A stretch of 64,000 nucleotides of DNA from an uncultured Alistipes sp. (GCA_900553175.1 USCH01000001.1:62001-126000); one strand, 5' to 3'; shown: positions 34,379 through 44,367, counted from the stretch's first letter. The notes: generated from the letters alone by a model not told the origin. Made by a program: numbers and translations.

Positions 34379-35131
34379 ATGTTGAGTGTCAAAAATTTAC
34401 ATGCGTCGGTCGACGGCAAGGAGATTCTCCGGGGCATCGACCTCGAGGTCCGCGCCGGCGAGGTGCATGCCATCATGGGCCCCAACGGCTCGGGCAAGTC
34501 GACTTTGGCTTCGGTGCTGGCCGGCAGCGAAAAGTTCACCGTCACCGAAGGCTCCGCCACCTTCGAGGGCCGCGACCTGCTTGCGATGTCCATCGAGGAC
34601 CGGGCGCGGCTGGGCTTGTTCCTGGGCTTCCAGTACCCGGTCGAGATTCCGGGCGTGACGATGGCCAACTTCATGAAGCTGGCCGTCAACGAGCAGCGCC
34701 GCTTCCGCGGTGAGGAGCCGCTGTCGGCCGCCGGGTTCCTCCGGCTCATGCGCGAGAAGAGCGCCATCGTCGAGCTGGACGCCAAACTCACGTCGCGGGC
34801 CGTCAACGAGGGCTTCTCGGGCGGCGAGAAGAAGAAGAACGAGATTTTCCAGATGGCGATGCTCGATCCGAAGCTGGCCATTCTCGACGAGACCGATTCG
34901 GGTCTCGACATCGACGCCCTGCGCATCGTCGCCACGGGCGTGACGAAGCTGCATACGCCGCAGAACGCCACGGTGGTCATCACCCACTACCAGCGTCTGC
35001 TGGACTACATCGTCCCCGACGTGGTGCATGTCCTCTACAAGGGCCGCATCATCCACACGGGCGACAAGACATTGGCCCTCAAGCTCGAAAAGGAGGGCTA
35101 CGACTGGCTGATCAACGAGTGCGGGGAGTGA
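34379..35131 (+). CDS. sufC: Fe-S assembly ATPase SufC
   Basis: A 250-residue ABC-type ATPase driving SufBCD conformational change. Walker A is GPNGSGKST, the Q-loop is LGFQYPVEIPGV, the signature is FSGGEKKKNE and Walker B is LAILDETDSGLDIDAL, with the Suf-typical ETDSGLD. The switch His is in VITHYQRLLDYI. The stop overlaps the sufD start (TGATG). Confidence 0.97.
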   Translation: MLSVKNLHASVDGKEILRGIDLEVRAGEVHAIMGPNGSGKSTLASVLAGSEKFTVTEGSATFEGRDLLAMSIEDRARLGLFLGFQYPVEIPGVTMANFMKLAVNEQRRFRGEEPLSAAGFLRLMREKSAIVELDAKLTSRAVNEGFSGGEKKKNEIFQMAMLDPKLAILDETDSGLDIDALRIVATGVTKLHTPQNATVVITHYQRLLDYIVPDVVHVLYKGRIIHTGDKTLALKLEKEGYDWLINECGE

Positions 35132-35958
35132 TGGGGCCGATTGCCGATACGCTCCGCGGATTCGTTTCCGTCGGAGCCGAAACGCTCCGGATCGCCGCAT
35201 CCGGAGAGGGGCCGCATGCGTTCGTCGCCGTCGATCCGCAGCGGCTGCGGGTCGAGGCGGCCGCCGGAGCGTCGGCCCGTCTGGTCGTCGTTCATGAAAA
35301 GGCGCTTGCGTCGTCGCTCTCCGTCTCGCTCGAACGCGACGCCCGGCTGGAGATCACCGAAGTGTTTCTTGCCGAGGCCTTCTCGGAAACCGGAGTGACG
35401 CAGCGTGCCGGAAGCCGTTGCAGCCTCGTGACCGTGCAGCTGGCGAGCGCCAACGCCTCCTACCGCGTCGACCTCGAAGAACCCGGGGCCGAAAGTTCGG
35501 TGGGCGGGGCTTTTCTGGCCGGCGGCGGCGAGCATTGCGCGGTGAGGCTTCGTACGAACCACTTCGCGCCGGAGTGCCGCAGCGACGCATCGGTGCGCGG
35601 CATCGCGGCCGACGGCGGTCTGGGCGAGTTCCGCGGTCTGGTCTATGTGGCGCCCGACGCGCAGCGCACCGATGCCTGCCAGCAGAGCCGCAACATCCTT
35701 CTGGGCGAAGGGGCGCGCATCGTCACCGAGCCCCAGCTGGAGATCTATGCCGACGACGTGAAGTGCACGCACGGCGCGACCGTGGGGCAGATGGATGCCG
35801 AGGCGATCCTCTACATGCGGCAGCGCGGTCTGAGCCGGACCCTGGCCCGGCGTTTGCAGATCGAGGGCTTCGTGGGCGACATCGTGCGGCGTGCGTGCGG
35901 CGAAGAGTTGGGCGAGGCGCTCATGGAGGCCGTCGCCCGCAAAATGGAGCGGATGTGA
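35131..35958 (+). CDS. sufD: SufD, unusually short
   Basis: A 275-residue SufD paralogue of SufB. The beta-helix region with AFLAGGGEHCAVRLRTNH and the C-terminal core (QQSRNILLGEGARIVTEPQ, YADDVKCTHGATVGQMD, LYMRQRGLSRTLARR) are intact. The N-terminal helical domain usually making SufD 400-450 residues is largely absent. The gene abuts sufC directly, so no lost upstream exon-like segment is visible. It should still form the SufBD heterodimer interface. Confidence 0.88.
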   Translation: MGPIADTLRGFVSVGAETLRIAASGEGPHAFVAVDPQRLRVEAAAGASARLVVVHEKALASSLSVSLERDARLEITEVFLAEAFSETGVTQRAGSRCSLVTVQLASANASYRVDLEEPGAESSVGGAFLAGGGEHCAVRLRTNHFAPECRSDASVRGIAADGGLGEFRGLVYVAPDAQRTDACQQSRNILLGEGARIVTEPQLEIYADDVKCTHGATVGQMDAEAILYMRQRGLSRTLARRLQIEGFVGDIVRRACGEELGEALMEAVARKMERM

Positions 35959-35959
35959 T

Positions 35960-37177
35960 ATGTTCGATGTACAGGAAATACGGCGGGAGTTCCCGATTCT
36001 CGGCTGCCGGGTCTACGGCAAGCCGCTGATCTATCTGGACAGCGGCGCCACGGCCCAGAAACCCCTGCAGGTGATCGAGGCGGTCGACCGCTTCCACCGC
36101 GAGCGGAACGCCAACATCCATCGCGGCGTGCATTTCCTCTCGGAGGAGGCCACCGAGCTCTACGAAGCGGCCCGGGCGCAGATCGCCGGCTGGATCGGTG
36201 CCGCCGGGAAGGAGGAGGTCGTCTTCACGTCGGGCGCCACGGCGTCGCTCAATGCGGTGGCCTATGCCTGGGGCGAAAAGGCGGTCGGCGCGGGCGACAA
36301 CATTCTCGTGAGCGAGATGGAGCACCACTCCAACATCGTTCCGTGGCAGCTGCTGGCCCAGCGCAAGGGAGCCGAAATCCGTGTGCTGCCGTTCGACGAC
36401 GAGGGACGGCTGCGCACCGAACTGCTCGGGGAGCTGATCGACGGGCGCACGCGCGTCGTGGCCGTCACGCAGGCCTCCAATACGCTCGGCACGCGGCCCG
36501 ATCTGCGGCCCGTCGTCGAGGCGGCGCATGCCGCGGGGGCCGTCGTCGTGGTCGACGGCTGCCAGGGCGCCGTGCATGGCGGCGTCGACGTCCGCGCGCT
36601 GGACTGCGATTTCTACGCCTTCTCCGGGCACAAGCTCTACGGGCCCACGGGCATCGGCGTGCTCTACGGCAAACGGGAGCTGTTGGAGGCCATGCCTCCG
36701 TTCATGGGCGGCGGCGACATGGTCGACCGCGTGACGTTCGAACGCACCACGTTCGCTCCCGTGCCGCTCAAGTTCGAGGCCGGCACGGCCAACTTCGTCG
36801 GGGCCATCGGCCTGGGCGAAGCCGTGAAGTTCTTGGAACGCTTCGATCCCGCCGAGATCGAAGCCCATGAAAACGCCCTCCTGCGGCATGCCGAGGCCCG
36901 TCTGGAGGAGATCGACGGATTGCGCATCTACGGACGCACGCCCGGCAAATGCGCCATCCTCTCGTTCAATGTCGAGGGGGTTCATCCCTACGATATGGGG
37001 ATGATTCTCGACAAGCTCGGCATAGCCGTCCGCACGGGGCAGCACTGTGCCGAACCGGTCATGACCCATTTCGGCACGACGGGCATGTGCCGGGCCTCGC
37101 TGGCCATGTATAATACGACGGAGGAGGTCGATGCGCTGGCCGACGGCGTGCGCCGGGCGGTGCGCATGCTGCGGTAG
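35960..37177 (+). CDS. sufS: Cysteine desulfurase SufS
   Basis: A PLP-dependent group II cysteine desulfurase delivering persulfide sulfur to SufB. The 405-residue protein has YLDSGATAQKPLQV, EMEHHSNIVPWQ, the PLP Lys225 in FSGHKLYGPTG, and the catalytic Cys363 in RTGQHCAEPVM. The start is one base after the sufD stop. Confidence 0.96.
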   Translation: MFDVQEIRREFPILGCRVYGKPLIYLDSGATAQKPLQVIEAVDRFHRERNANIHRGVHFLSEEATELYEAARAQIAGWIGAAGKEEVVFTSGATASLNAVAYAWGEKAVGAGDNILVSEMEHHSNIVPWQLLAQRKGAEIRVLPFDDEGRLRTELLGELIDGRTRVVAVTQASNTLGTRPDLRPVVEAAHAAGAVVVVDGCQGAVHGGVDVRALDCDFYAFSGHKLYGPTGIGVLYGKRELLEAMPPFMGGGDMVDRVTFERTTFAPVPLKFEAGTANFVGAIGLGEAVKFLERFDPAEIEAHENALLRHAEARLEEIDGLRIYGRTPGKCAILSFNVEGVHPYDMGMILDKLGIAVRTGQHCAEPVMTHFGTTGMCRASLAMYNTTEEVDALADGVRRAVRMLR

Positions 37178-37208
37178 CCGACCAAACACGAAGAGACCTT
37201 ATATCGAT

Positions 37209-37898
37209 ATGTTCATCGTACTCGAAGGGCTGGACGGGGCCGGCAAGTCGACCCAGGTCCGCATGTTGCGCGAGTGGTTCGCCCGCCGCGGCACGGAGAG
37301 CGAATACATTCACTTTCCGCGTTTCGATGCGCCGGTTTACGGCGAGCTGATCGCCCGCTTCCTGCGGGGGGAGTTCGGCGCGGCTCATCAGGTCGACCCC
37401 TATCTGGTGACGCTGCTTTTCGCGGGCGACCGGGCCGAGGCTGCACCGCAGATCCGCGAGTGGCTCGCCCGGGGCAAGGCCGTGGTGCTCGACCGCTATG
37501 TCTATTCGAATGTGAGCTATCAGTGCGCCAAGCTGCCCCGGGGCGGGGAGCGGAGCCGGCTCGCCCGCTGGATTCTCGACCTCGAATTCGGCCATAATGC
37601 GCTGCCGCGCCCCGATCTGTCGCTCTTCCTCGACGTGCCCTTTGCGTTCACCGAGCGCAAACTCTCGGCTGCGCGCGCGGGCGAGGACCGGGCCTATCTG
37701 CAAGGGGCCGACGACATCCACGAATCGTCGCTCGCGCTCCAGCGGGCCGTGCGCGAGGTCTACCTCGAAGCGGCCGCGTCCGACCCCTCGCTGCGGGTCG
37801 TCGGCTGCGGCGACGAAAGGGGATGCATGGCGCCGCCCGAAACCATCTTCGCCCGCATCCTCGATTCGCTGAACCCAATTCTCGACGGCCATGCGTAG
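37209..37898 (+). CDS. tmk: Thymidylate kinase
   Basis: Phosphorylates dTMP to dTDP. The 229-residue P-loop kinase has FIVLEGLDGAGKST, FPRFDAPVYG, the DRYVYSNVSYQ dTMP-binding DRY-type motif, and LFLDVPFAFTERKLSAARAGEDRA as the lid region in part. Its stop lies inside the start region of the DoxX-like gene (eight-base overlap). Confidence 0.93.
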   Translation: MFIVLEGLDGAGKSTQVRMLREWFARRGTESEYIHFPRFDAPVYGELIARFLRGEFGAAHQVDPYLVTLLFAGDRAEAAPQIREWLARGKAVVLDRYVYSNVSYQCAKLPRGGERSRLARWILDLEFGHNALPRPDLSLFLDVPFAFTERKLSAARAGEDRAYLQGADDIHESSLALQRAVREVYLEAAASDPSLRVVGCGDERGCMAPPETIFARILDSLNPILDGHA

Positions 37899-39000
37899 TT
37901 CCCGGGCATTCAAGATTCTGGCCAACCTCTGCCGGCTCGTCCTCTCCTGCACGTTCATCGTCTCGGGGTTCACCAAGGTGATCGACCCGTGGGGCACGGC
38001 GCTGAAGGTCAACGAATATCTCTCGATCTACGGCATGGAGTGGCTGGGCGGCGCGAGCATGGCCTTCTCGATCTGGCTGTGCGGCGCCGAGCTGATGATG
38101 GGGTGCATGCTGCTTTTCAAGGTCCGCATCCGGCTCATTTCGATCTTCGCGCTGCTGTCGATGACTTTCTTCACGCTGCTCACCCTCCTGAGCGCCACGT
38201 GGATTCCCGTCGAGGACTGCGGCTGCTTCGGCGAAGCGCTGAAGCTCACCCCCTGGCAGACCTTCGCCAAAAATGCGGTTCTGCTGCCGATGGCCGTGGT
38301 GGTGTGGTGGCGCTACCGCCCCGACCGCATCTTCGCTTTCAATGCGCTCGAAATCGTGCTGACCTGCACGTTCTTCGTTTCGACGATGTATCTGGGCTAC
38401 TACTGCTACCGCCACCTCCCGCTGATCGACTTTTTGCCCTACAAGGTCGGGGTGAACATCTGGGAGGAGATGCATGCCCAGCCGGCCGATGCGGCCGGGG
38501 AGGCAGAGACCGTGCTGGTCTACCGCAACCTCCGCACGGGCGCGCTGCGCGAATTTTCGCTCGACGACACCGCCTGGCAGGATGCCGCGGAGTGGGAGTG
38601 GGTCGACACGCGGACCGACGGCGAAGCGGCTGTCGTCGAGCCTCTGATCGGCGAGTTCTCCCTGCGCGATGCCGAGGGCGATGCCACGGAGCGGATTCTC
38701 ACGACGCCCGGACGCCTCTACATGCTCTGCGTCACCGACCTCGAAAAGCTGCCCCGCGGTTGCCGGCGGCGCATGGAGCGGCTGGCCGCACGTGCCCTCG
38801 GGGAGGGCGCGGCCGTCGTCTGCCTGACGCCCGAACCTCTCTACGAGGTGCGCCGGCTCGATCTGGACGGCGTGCGGGTGCGCTGCTACAACATCGACGC
38901 CTCGACCATGAAGACCATGTTGCGCGCACGCTACGGCATGGTCGTGCTCGACGACGGAACCATCACGGCTAAAATGAATTGTCGCGATATTCGTCCGTAG
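37891..39000 (+). CDS. DoxX-like membrane protein (BT_3928-type)
   Basis: A 369-residue protein of a Bacteroidota family. The N-terminal half has four to five transmembrane helices with LVLSCTFIVSGFTKVIDPWG and the redox-like VEDCGCFGEALKLTPWQ. The C-terminal half (about 200 residues) is a predicted extracytoplasmic domain with a thioredoxin-like rhythm, ending YGMVVLDDGTITAKMNCRDI. It resembles DoxX/MauE proteins that handle disulfide or quinone chemistry. Function unproven. Confidence 0.82.
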   Translation: MRSSRAFKILANLCRLVLSCTFIVSGFTKVIDPWGTALKVNEYLSIYGMEWLGGASMAFSIWLCGAELMMGCMLLFKVRIRLISIFALLSMTFFTLLTLLSATWIPVEDCGCFGEALKLTPWQTFAKNAVLLPMAVVVWWRYRPDRIFAFNALEIVLTCTFFVSTMYLGYYCYRHLPLIDFLPYKVGVNIWEEMHAQPADAAGEAETVLVYRNLRTGALREFSLDDTAWQDAAEWEWVDTRTDGEAAVVEPLIGEFSLRDAEGDATERILTTPGRLYMLCVTDLEKLPRGCRRRMERLAARALGEGAAVVCLTPEPLYEVRRLDLDGVRVRCYNIDASTMKTMLRARYGMVVLDDGTITAKMNCRDIRP

Positions 39001-39027
39001 GGATCGGGTGCGGCATGTGGTATGAAA

Positions 39028-39057
39028 GTTGACTCCGTTTGCGGAGTCAACTTTTTT
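39028..39057 (+). terminator. Terminator of the suf-tmk-DoxX operon
   Basis: GTTGACTCCG (39,028-39,037) pairs with CGGAGTCAAC (39,042-39,051), followed by T6. It rules out an efflux adaptor start before 39,058. Confidence 0.93.
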
Positions 39058-39060
39058 CTT

Positions 39061-40089
39061 ATGCGTATCGCTTTGCTTTCGGTGACCGCCCTGTGGGCGT
39101 GCGGATGCGGACAACGGACCGCGGTCCGCGAGCCGGTGCGTCCCGTGAAGGTCGCGACGACTTCCGATGCCGGATACCTCCGCAAGGATTTCGCCGGCAT
39201 GGCCACGCCCGACGATGCCGTGACGCTGGCTTTCAAACTCTCAGGGCAGGTGCTCGACGTGCCCGTCACCCAGGGCGAACGGGTCGTCCGGGATGCGCTG
39301 CTGGCCGAGCTGGACCCCCGCGATGTCCGCCTCCGCGTTTCGGCCGACCGCTCGGCTTTCGAGGAGTCCCGCTCGCAGGTGCAGCGCATGCAGCGGCTCC
39401 TGTCGCATCAGGCCGTTTCGCGCCAGGAGGCCGAAGCGGCGCAGACCCGCTACGCCCAGGCGCGCGCAGCCTATGAAAATTCGCTCGACCTGCTGAAGGA
39501 GACCCACCTGCGCGCCCCTTTCTCGGGCGTGGTCGAGGAGGTCTATGTCGATAATTTCGAACGCGTGCAGTCCGGACAGCCCATCCTGCGGCTCGTCGAT
39601 CCCCGCACCACGACCGTCAAGTTCACCGTTCCCGAGGGGGCGCTCGCCGCGCTGGCCGACACCTCCACCCGTTTTTCGGTGGAGTTCGACAACTACCGTC
39701 CGCATGCGTTCGCCGCGCACCTGAAGGAGTACGCCAAGACCTCGTCCGACGCCTCGGGCTTCCCCGTCGCGCTGACCCTTGCCGGGGTGGACACGGCGCG
39801 TTACCTCATCTCGCCCGGCATGTCGTGCACGATCACCATGATGACGGCCGACCGGGTGCCCGATGCCGTGACGCTGCCTCTGACGGCGATCTACGCCCCC
39901 GTCGACGGCGGAACGTTCGTCTGGGTCGTCGGGGCGGACGACCGGGTGTCGCTGCGCGAAGTGACTCTGGGCGAGTTGTACGGCACCGACCGCGTGGTGG
40001 TCGACGAGGGGCTCCGTCCCGGGGAGCGGGTGGTCACGGCGGGCGTCTACCGGCTCAGCGAGGGCGAGGAGGTGCGTATCCTGAACTGA
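39061..40089 (+). CDS. RND efflux periplasmic adaptor (membrane fusion lipoprotein)
   Basis: A 342-residue HlyD/AcrA-type adaptor. MRIALLSVTALWACGCGQ contains a lipobox with Cys, so it is probably anchored in a membrane. LSGQVLDVPVTQGERV is the lipoyl half, SQVQRMQRLLSHQAVSRQEAE the coiled-coil hairpin, and LRAPFSGVVEEVYVD the second lipoyl half. The beta-barrel and membrane-proximal domains follow. It starts just after the terminator and seven bases precede the pump gene. Confidence 0.93.
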   Translation: MRIALLSVTALWACGCGQRTAVREPVRPVKVATTSDAGYLRKDFAGMATPDDAVTLAFKLSGQVLDVPVTQGERVVRDALLAELDPRDVRLRVSADRSAFEESRSQVQRMQRLLSHQAVSRQEAEAAQTRYAQARAAYENSLDLLKETHLRAPFSGVVEEVYVDNFERVQSGQPILRLVDPRTTTVKFTVPEGALAALADTSTRFSVEFDNYRPHAFAAHLKEYAKTSSDASGFPVALTLAGVDTARYLISPGMSCTITMMTADRVPDAVTLPLTAIYAPVDGGTFVWVVGADDRVSLREVTLGELYGTDRVVVDEGLRPGERVVTAGVYRLSEGEEVRILN

Positions 40090-40096
40090 CGGGGTC

Positions 40097-43000
40097 ATGA
40101 GTCTTACGCGGTATTCGCTTCGCAATGCGAAGGTGGTGTGGTTCTTTCTGGCCGTGCTGCTGGCGGGCGGCGTGTCGGGTTTCTTCACGCTGGGCAAGAA
40201 GGAGGATTCGGTCTTCGTCATCAAGACCGCCGCGCTGGTCTGCTCCTATCCGGGCGCCGCGCCCCGGGAGGTCGAACAGCTCATCACCGAGCCCATCGAA
40301 CGCAGCGTGCAGTCGATGCGCCGGGTCCATAAAATCACCTCGGAATCCTATTACGGGCTCTCCAAAATCCAGGTCGAGCTCGATCCGGCCGCTTCGGCGC
40401 GCGACATCCCGCAGCTGTGGGACGAATTGCGCCGCAAGGTGCTCGACATCCAGCCGCAGCTGCCGTCTGGGGCCTCGCGCATCACGGTGGCCGACGATTT
40501 CGGCGATGTCTACGGCATCTATTACGGGCTTTCGGCCGACGAAGGCTTCTCGTGGTCGGAGCTGCGCGGGCAGGCCCAGCGGCTCAAAACGGCGCTGGCG
40601 ACCGTCGACGGCGTGCAGAAGGTGACGCTCTACGGCGAGCAGACACCCGTCGTGAACGTTCTGGTCAGCCTCTCCGCGCTGGCCAACTTCTCCATCCGCC
40701 CCGAGGAGCTCCTGACGACCATCGGACAGCAGAACACGATCACCGACAGCGGCGAGAAGCAGGCCGGCGCGCTCGAAATCCGCATCCTCGAGGACGGCAC
40801 CTACCGCACGCTCGACGACATAGCCGATCAGCTGCTCATCTCCTCGTCGGGCAAGCAGTACCGCCTGGGCGACATCGCGCGCGTGGAGCGGGGGTATGCC
40901 GATCCGCCCGAGACGCTCATGCGCATCGACGGCCGCCGGGCCGTGGGCATCGGCATCTCGACCGAGGCGCGGGCCGACGTGGTGAAGACCGGAGCGCGCA
41001 TCGCCCGTCTGCTGCGCAGCGAGACCTCCCGGATGCCCGTGGGCATGGAGCTGACGGTGCTCTACCCCGAGGACCGCATCGCCCGCGAGGCCAATGCGGC
41101 CTTTCTCGTCAATCTGGCCGAATCGGTGGCCATCGTCATCGCGGTCATCATGCTCGTCATGGGCTTCCGCTCGGGAGTGCTCATCGGCAGCTCGCTGCTC
41201 TTCTCGATCGGCGGCACGCTGCTGGTCATGCAGGGGGTGGGCGAGGGGCTGAACCGCACCTCGCTGGCCGGATTCATCATCGCCATGGGCATGCTGGTCG
41301 ACAACGCCATCGTCGTCACGGACAATGCTCGGCAGGCCATGGCGCGCGGCGTGGACCGCGTGCGGGCCGTGACCGAGGGCGCCGAGGCGCCGTGCTGGAG
41401 CCTGCTGGGGGCGACGCTCATCGGCATCTTCTCGTTCCTGCCCTTGTACCTGGCCCCCTCGTCCGTCGCCGAGATCGTCAAACCGCTCTTCGTCGTGCTG
41501 GCCGTGTCGCTGCTGCTGAGCTGGGTGCTGGCTCTGACGCAGACACCCCTGTTCGGCAGCCGCATGCTGCGCGTCGGGCAGGTGCGGCACGAACCCTACG
41601 ACACGAAGTTCTACCGCGCTTTCGACCGCGTGCTGACCCGGCTGCTGCGGGTCCGGTGGGGCGTTCTGGCGGCCGTCGTCGCCCTTTTCATCGGTTCGCT
41701 CGCCGTCATGGGGCGCATGCCGCAGAATTTCTTCCCGTCGCTCGACAAACCCTACTTCCGGGCCGACGTGCTGCTGCCCGAGGGGTACTCGATCCGCGAG
41801 ACCGAACGCAACATGGTGCGCATGGAGGAGTGGCTCCGCGCCCAGCCCGAAGTGAAAGGCGTCTCGATGACCATGGGTTCCACGCCGCCGCGCTACTACC
41901 TAGCCAGCAGCAGCGTGTCGCTGCGGCCCAATTTCGGCAACGTGCTCGTCGAGCTGCACGACAAGCGCCGGACGGCCGATGTCGAGGAGCGTTTCGCCGC
42001 CTATGTCGAATCGTCGTTTCCCGATGTCTGGCTGCGCTCGTCGCTCTTCAAGCTCTCGCCCGTGCCCGATGCGGCCATCGAATTCGGATTCATCGGCGAC
42101 GATGCCGACACGCTGGCCCGTCTCGCGGCCGGGGTCGAGGCGATCATGCGGCGGACGGACGGCACGGCCAACGTGCGCAACAGCTGGGGCAACCGCATCC
42201 CCGCATGGATGCCCGTCTACTCCCAGATGCGGGGCCAGCGCATCGGCATCACCCGCAACCGGATGGCCCGCGGCATCACGGTCGCCACGCAGGGCTACCC
42301 TTTGGGCGAGTACCGCGAGGGCGACCTTTTCATGCCGATCCTCCTCAAGGATGCGAACATGAGCGGCTACAACCTCACCAGCTTGCAGGCGCTGCCTCTC
42401 TTCAGTCCGTCGGGGCGGGTCTTCTCCCTGGGGCAGGCCGCATCGGATTTTCGCTTCGATTTCCGGCAGGGGGTGGTCAAGCGCTACAACCGCCGCCGGG
42501 TGATGAAGGCGCAGTGCGATCCGGCCCGGGGCGTCAACACCATGCAGCTCTTCGCTGCGCTGCGCGACTCGGTCGAACGGAACATGGCGCTTCCCGAGGG
42601 CTACACGATGAAGGTTTTCGGCGAGCAGGAGAGCCAGCAGGAGTCCAACGAAGCGCTGGCCCGTTATCTGCCGCTGACGCTGCTCCTGATTTTCACCGTG
42701 TTGCTGCTGCTGTTCCGCAACTACCGCGACCCGGCGGTGATCCTGTCGATGATCCCGCTGATCTTCATCGGGGTGGTGCTGGGGCTGGCTGCGACGGGCA
42801 AGGTCTTCAACTTCTTCTCGCTGCTGGGGCTTTTGGGACTGGTGGGCATGAACATCAAGAACGCCGTGGTGCTCGTCGAGCGGATCGGTGCGCTCCGGGC
42901 GGAGGGTGCGGCGCCCTTCGAGGCGCTCGTCGCCGCCACGCGCAGCCGCATCGTGCCCGTGGTCATGGCTTCGGGCACCACCGTGCTGGGCATGCTGCCG

Positions 43001-43126
43001 CTGCTTTTCGATTCGATGTTCGGCGCCATGGCCGCCACGATCATGGGCGGTCTGCTGGTGGCTACGCTGCTCACGATCTTCGTGCTGCCGGTCGTCTACG
43101 CCATTTTCTATCGCATACATCCATGA
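40097..43126 (+). CDS. RND-family efflux permease
   Basis: A 1009-residue inner-membrane proton-driven transporter with twelve helices and two large periplasmic loops, in the AcrB/HAE superfamily. The proton-relay helix reads GMLVDNAIVVTDNA (Asp kept, the second Asp of AcrB replaced by Asn). GLLGLVGMNIKNAVVLVE occurs in the second half. The N-terminus SLTRYSLRNAKVVWFFLAVL is typical of the shorter Bacteroidota RND group. Substrate unknown; drugs, lipids or metals are possible, though no His/Met-rich metal motif is seen. It overlaps the outer-membrane gene by four bases. Confidence 0.94.
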   Translation: MSLTRYSLRNAKVVWFFLAVLLAGGVSGFFTLGKKEDSVFVIKTAALVCSYPGAAPREVEQLITEPIERSVQSMRRVHKITSESYYGLSKIQVELDPAASARDIPQLWDELRRKVLDIQPQLPSGASRITVADDFGDVYGIYYGLSADEGFSWSELRGQAQRLKTALATVDGVQKVTLYGEQTPVVNVLVSLSALANFSIRPEELLTTIGQQNTITDSGEKQAGALEIRILEDGTYRTLDDIADQLLISSSGKQYRLGDIARVERGYADPPETLMRIDGRRAVGIGISTEARADVVKTGARIARLLRSETSRMPVGMELTVLYPEDRIAREANAAFLVNLAESVAIVIAVIMLVMGFRSGVLIGSSLLFSIGGTLLVMQGVGEGLNRTSLAGFIIAMGMLVDNAIVVTDNARQAMARGVDRVRAVTEGAEAPCWSLLGATLIGIFSFLPLYLAPSSVAEIVKPLFVVLAVSLLLSWVLALTQTPLFGSRMLRVGQVRHEPYDTKFYRAFDRVLTRLLRVRWGVLAAVVALFIGSLAVMGRMPQNFFPSLDKPYFRADVLLPEGYSIRETERNMVRMEEWLRAQPEVKGVSMTMGSTPPRYYLASSSVSLRPNFGNVLVELHDKRRTADVEERFAAYVESSFPDVWLRSSLFKLSPVPDAAIEFGFIGDDADTLARLAAGVEAIMRRTDGTANVRNSWGNRIPAWMPVYSQMRGQRIGITRNRMARGITVATQGYPLGEYREGDLFMPILLKDANMSGYNLTSLQALPLFSPSGRVFSLGQAASDFRFDFRQGVVKRYNRRRVMKAQCDPARGVNTMQLFAALRDSVERNMALPEGYTMKVFGEQESQQESNEALARYLPLTLLLIFTVLLLLFRNYRDPAVILSMIPLIFIGVVLGLAATGKVFNFFSLLGLLGLVGMNIKNAVVLVERIGALRAEGAAPFEALVAATRSRIVPVVMASGTTVLGMLPLLFDSMFGAMAATIMGGLLVATLLTIFVLPVVYAIFYRIHP

Positions 43127-44367
43127 AACGACTTCTGGCCGCGCTCGGCGCAGCGCTTCTCTTCGGCCCGCTCGGGGCCCAGGTCCGGCTGACGGACTAC
43201 CGCCGGTCGGTCATCGCCTACAGCAACGAACTCAAGGCGGCCGCCGCCCGCACCGCCGCCGCATCCGAGACGCTCGGACAGGCCCGCACGGGTTACCTGC
43301 CGCGTCTCTCCATGGAGGGCGATTTCTCGGTGGCGATGCGTCGTCACGAGGGGGTCGAACGGTGGACGTTCGGCGTCCTGCCCCAGATCGTGCAGACCGT
43401 CTACGGCGGCGGGTCGGTGCGGGCGGCGGCCGACCGGGCCGAGCTGGGCTACGAGATCGCTCTCTGCGACGAGGAGTTCACGCGGCTGGAGATGCTCTAT
43501 GCGGCCGACCGTGCTTTCTGGAATCTTTCGGCCGCACGGCTCTATGCCGAGGCCATGCAGCGCTATGTGGCGATCATCCTTTCGCTCAAACGGGTCGTCG
43601 ACCGCCGTTTCGACGAGGGCTATATCGCCCGGGGCGACGTGCTGATGATCGACGCGCGCCTGAGCGAAGCCCGCTACGGGCAGACCGAGGCCGGGCAGAT
43701 GGCCGAGGTGGCGCTCCACAATTTCAACATCCTGTGCGGAAGCGACCCCTCCGGCGAGGTGGTGCTGGACGGCGGTATCAGCGATTCGATCGCTTTGCCC
43801 CGCCGTCTGTCGGCCGACGAGGCTCTGGAGCGGCGGCCCGACTATGCCGCGGCCCGTTTGCGCGTCGAGCAGGCCGAAACCGACGTGCGGGTCGCGCAGG
43901 CGGCGTTCAATCCGCAGCTGAGCGTCGGCGTGGGCGGTTCGTGGATGCCCGACACCCCCAACCGCACGGGCGAAACCCATGTCAACGGTTCGGCGTTCGT
44001 GAAGCTGTCGGTGCCGATCTTCCACGGCGGCGAGCGGCGCCGGGCCGTGGGTGCGGCCCGGGCCCGGAAGCTGGCGGCCGAATGGGAGACGGCCGGGGCG
44101 GCCGAGGAGATCGTCCGCACCGAGATGAACTCCTGGACGGCCGTCGTCCGCAGCCGGGCGCAGGTCGACGCTTCGGAGCGCAGTCTGGCCATCGCGCGCG
44201 AAAACCTCGAACTGAGCACCTATTCCTACGGCGAGGGGCTGGCGACGATTCTGGATGTGCTGCAAGCGCAGCTGAGCTGGATCCAGCTCTACACCAACGA
44301 CATCATCGCCCGCTACAACTATGCCCTCGCCGTCTCCGACTACCTCCGCATCACGGTGCAGGAGTGA
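43123..44367 (+). CDS. TolC-family outer-membrane efflux protein
   Basis: A 414-residue channel that completes the adaptor-pump-channel tripartite system. The signal peptide is MKRLLAALGAALLFGPLGAQ. Two repeats of coiled coils follow, each with TolC marks: LGQARTGYLPRLSMEGDF and VAQAAFNPQLSVGVGG, then VPIFHGGERRRAVGAAR and ENLELSTYSYGEGLATILDVLQAQ in parts. Start overlaps the pump stop (ATGA). Confidence 0.93.
   Translation: MKRLLAALGAALLFGPLGAQVRLTDYRRSVIAYSNELKAAAARTAAASETLGQARTGYLPRLSMEGDFSVAMRRHEGVERWTFGVLPQIVQTVYGGGSVRAAADRAELGYEIALCDEEFTRLEMLYAADRAFWNLSAARLYAEAMQRYVAIILSLKRVVDRRFDEGYIARGDVLMIDARLSEARYGQTEAGQMAEVALHNFNILCGSDPSGEVVLDGGISDSIALPRRLSADEALERRPDYAAARLRVEQAETDVRVAQAAFNPQLSVGVGGSWMPDTPNRTGETHVNGSAFVKLSVPIFHGGERRRAVGAARARKLAAEWETAGAAEEIVRTEMNSWTAVVRSRAQVDASERSLAIARENLELSTYSYGEGLATILDVLQAQLSWIQLYTNDIIARYNYALAVSDYLRITVQE

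Noticed and set aside
39022..39060. Earlier start for the efflux adaptor
   Set aside because: These codons are the stem, loop and T-run of a terminator. The lipobox signal peptide starts at 39,061.
40417..43122. Plus-strand frame overlapping the RND pump and running into TolC
   Set aside because: It is an out-of-frame shadow of the pump in GC-rich DNA. Only the part from 43,123 has TolC features.
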